From a virus, in IMG/VR virus record IMGVR_UViG_3300030108_003501, positions 1-23,384 of that record: a DNA stretch of 23,384 nt, one strand, 5' to 3'. The position numbers were made by a program, and so were the translations under genes. Every line of letters starts with the position of its first letter. Position 1 is the stretch's first letter. The notes under the pieces were generated by a model. The model was not told where the DNA came from and did not search any database. It was given only the letters and a program-made list of their open reading frames with translations. Positions 22,519-23,384 of the stretch are shown piece by piece.

Positions 22519-22893
22519 ATGTTAAAGGAAGAGAGTAAATTTTGGAGACAAATTAAAGACCATAAATGTAAAATAACCTGGACTAGGATTGAAAATTCTG
22601 CATCACATGGCACCCCAGATTTACTAGGATACACCAATAAAAAAACATTTTTTACATTAGAATTAAAAGTTAAAAAAAGTAAAAAAATATCGTTCTCACC
22701 ACACCAGATTTCGTTTCATATTAGACATCCTAAGAACACTTTTATCATGGTAAAAGAGCTGCCACGGGCCCTCGGTCAGGGGGCTATAAAACTTTATGAA
22801 GGGACCGAGATCCACGCGCTTGTGGGCGGGACCCACCCGGAGCCTGTGGCTTGTGGCTTATCAGCTTGTTGCTTGTTCCTTGAGCGCTTGTAG
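22519..22893 (+). CDS. PD-(D/E)XK (VRR-NUC/Hjc-like) nuclease
   Basis: The 124-aa protein begins KEESKFWRQIKDH and WTRIENSASHGTPDLLGY, with D34 as first metal ligand, followed by TFFTLELKVKKSK (E48, K50) and FSPHQISFH (Q63). This is the compact nuclease fold of VRR-NUC/Holliday-junction-resolvase-like proteins common in phages. It probably cleaves branched replication or recombination intermediates. The fold should be complete near LYEGTE (about residue 95). The last 25-30 residues (from about HALVGGTHPEP) are encoded by the GC-rich repeat island and look like a tail gained by read-in. The start lacks a ribosome-binding site. Confidence 0.75.
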   Translation: MLKEESKFWRQIKDHKCKITWTRIENSASHGTPDLLGYTNKKTFFTLELKVKKSKKISFSPHQISFHIRHPKNTFIMVKELPRALGQGAIKLYEGTEIHALVGGTHPEPVACGLSACCLFLERL

Positions 22894-22930
22894 CTTGTGG
22901 CCTGGTGCGTGCTTGTGGGCGGGGCCCTCC
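22811..22930. repeat. GC-rich GCTTGTN heptad repeat island
   Basis: From 22842 to 22917 the sequence is a chain of seven-base units near GCTTGTN (for example GCCTGTG, GCTTGTG, GCTTGTT twice, GCTTGTA, GCTTGTG), some decayed. The array is framed by an exact 13-base direct repeat GCTTGTGGGCGGG (22818-22830 and 22911-22923). Composition here is far more GC-rich than in the rest of the window. The first part lies in the nuclease C-terminus; the last part, to 22937, is noncoding. CTCGGTC (22771-22777) and GACCGAG (22803-22809) form an inverted pair just upstream. Confidence 0.7.
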
Positions 22931-22937
22931 CAGAAAT

Positions 22938-23213
22938 TTATTCATACCATGATTGCTCGGAGTAATCTTCAGGGCCATGTTGAGCTTCAAAGATGAACGC
23001 CTGGAGTTTATCCTCCCAAGACCATTGTCCAGATTCCTTTTCCAGGATCGGTTGAATTTTTGTAATAAATTTTGCAGCTTGCTCCCTGGATTTAAAACCT
23101 CTTTTAACGTCTCGTGCTTTTTGACGTGACCAATACGACCATCCGCCCTCTTCATCACCGCCGTGATTCCTGGTCGCCCAATAAATAGAAATATAAAAAT
23201 TAGTGTTCACCAT
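22938..23213 (-). CDS. Small soluble phage protein of unknown function, reverse strand, 91 aa
   Basis: The product MVNTNFYISIYWATRNHGGD continues with EEGGWSYWSRQKARDVKRG, FKSREQAAKFI and an acidic, tryptophan-containing end (PEDYSEQSWYE). It is rich in aromatic residues, folded-looking and clearly unlike random translation. The start overlaps the end of the upstream reverse-strand gene by 14 bases, indicating coupled translation; no separate ribosome-binding site is seen. Its GC (about 45% in one line I counted) is higher than most of the window. I do not recognise a named family. Confidence 0.65.
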   Translation of the reverse strand: MVNTNFYISIYWATRNHGGDEEGGWSYWSRQKARDVKRGFKSREQAAKFITKIQPILEKESGQWSWEDKLQAFIFEAQHGPEDYSEQSWYE

Positions 23214-23384
23214 AAGCTATGTTTTTAACTTTCGGATCCCAACACGCCCGACAGTCCAGGCAAGCGTTACCCTGCTGCGGGGCTGGACATGTAGCTGCTT
23301 TTGTGACCACGGTCGATGTATTAGGCCAGGCGCCAGCTGGCGCCTGGTCAATCATGGGCATGGAGAATCTTACAACTAAATTCC
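23200..23384 (-). CDS. C-terminus of a cysteine-rich phage protein (partial, runs off the window)
   Basis: The reverse frame is open from the window end to the TAA at 23202-23200. The visible end carries CPAPQQGNACLDCRACWDPK followed by VKNIAYGEH and stop. The CPA-x-CxxCxxCW-V-I-Y-H pattern is the end of a recurrent phage protein type that I associate with Gp88/DUF7227-like proteins, possibly metal-binding through the four cysteines. The name is tentative because the N-terminal part is missing. In-frame ATGs at 23361 and 23355 exist, but the frame continues upstream to the edge. The downstream gene starts inside its last codons. Confidence 0.65.
   Translation of the reverse strand, partial: NLVVRFSMPMIDQAPAGAWPNTSTVVTKAATCPAPQQGNACLDCRACWDPKVKNIAYGEH
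23326..23347. repeat. 22-bp perfect GC-rich palindrome
   Basis: Eleven bases CCAGGCGCCAG (23326-23336) are mirrored exactly by their reverse complement (23337-23347) with no spacer. It lies inside the partial reverse-strand gene, where it encodes QAPAGAW. Confidence 0.85.

Noticed and set aside
22842-22917. CRISPR-like repeat array
   Set aside because: Units are seven bases, contiguous and degenerate, without spacers; no cas gene is present.
22796-22996. 66-aa forward frame through the heptads
   Set aside because: The translation is a cysteine/leucine repeat created by GCTTGTG units; there is no ribosome-binding site.
22784-23158. 124-aa reverse frame across the GC-rich island
   Set aside because: Its repetitive PQA-type content comes from the heptad repeat. 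The 91-aa frame on the same strand has the better protein character and is coupled to the upstream gene.

Overview
The window looks like part of the genome of a tailed double-stranded DNA phage from an AT-rich marine bacterium. The evidence is dense, mostly overlapping genes, low GC (about 27-35% in the sample lines I counted), a PolA-type phage polymerase, a terminase small subunit, a peptidoglycan peptidase, and many small proteins whose sequences I recognise from uncultured marine phages and pelagiphage-like contigs. The host assignment (SAR11-like or another AT-rich marine bacterium) is inference only. There are no rRNA genes, tRNA genes or CRISPR arrays, and I saw no transposase. The genome continues past both edges.

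Left part (1-6231, + strand): the end of the virion module. It holds the tail of an unknown structural protein, a 510-aa likely virion protein, a 1430-aa likely internal/ejection protein, and a 65-aa XhlA-like coiled-coil plus membrane protein. A SNF2-type helicase lies on the opposite strand (6228-7661). After it the + strand turns to DNA metabolism. A clear sigma70-type promoter at 8082-8109 drives two conserved replication-associated proteins, an archaeo-eukaryotic-type primase (preceded by a GC-rich hairpin), a UvrD-like helicase, DUF3310, a cytosine-5 DNA methyltransferase and a 3'-5'exo/polymerase PolA. A second long reading frame with its own strong ribosome-binding site runs inside the methyltransferase gene.

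Middle part (15.8-18.6 kb): a chain of very small overlapping genes around an M15 peptidase endolysin, several with one membrane segment (probably lysis related), then basic micro-proteins and zinc-ribbon proteins. A reverse-strand exported protein at 18593-18808 diverges from a ribbon-helix-helix regulator whose promoter carries a perfect 12-bp palindrome. Small conserved genes follow, then a free-standing LAGLIDADG endonuclease and a RecB/Cas4-like exonuclease.

Right part (21.0-23.4 kb): a noncoding stretch with TGTTACA repeats and a DnaA-box-like site (candidate origin), a conserved small gene, the terminase small subunit on the reverse strand, and a symmetric divergent promoter. Next come a conserved small gene, a PD-(D/E)XK nuclease, a GC-rich island of GCTTGTN heptads, and two reverse-strand genes, the last running off the end. 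Together the genes cover primer synthesis, unwinding, polymerisation, DNA modification, recombination/nuclease functions, lysis and packaging recognition.
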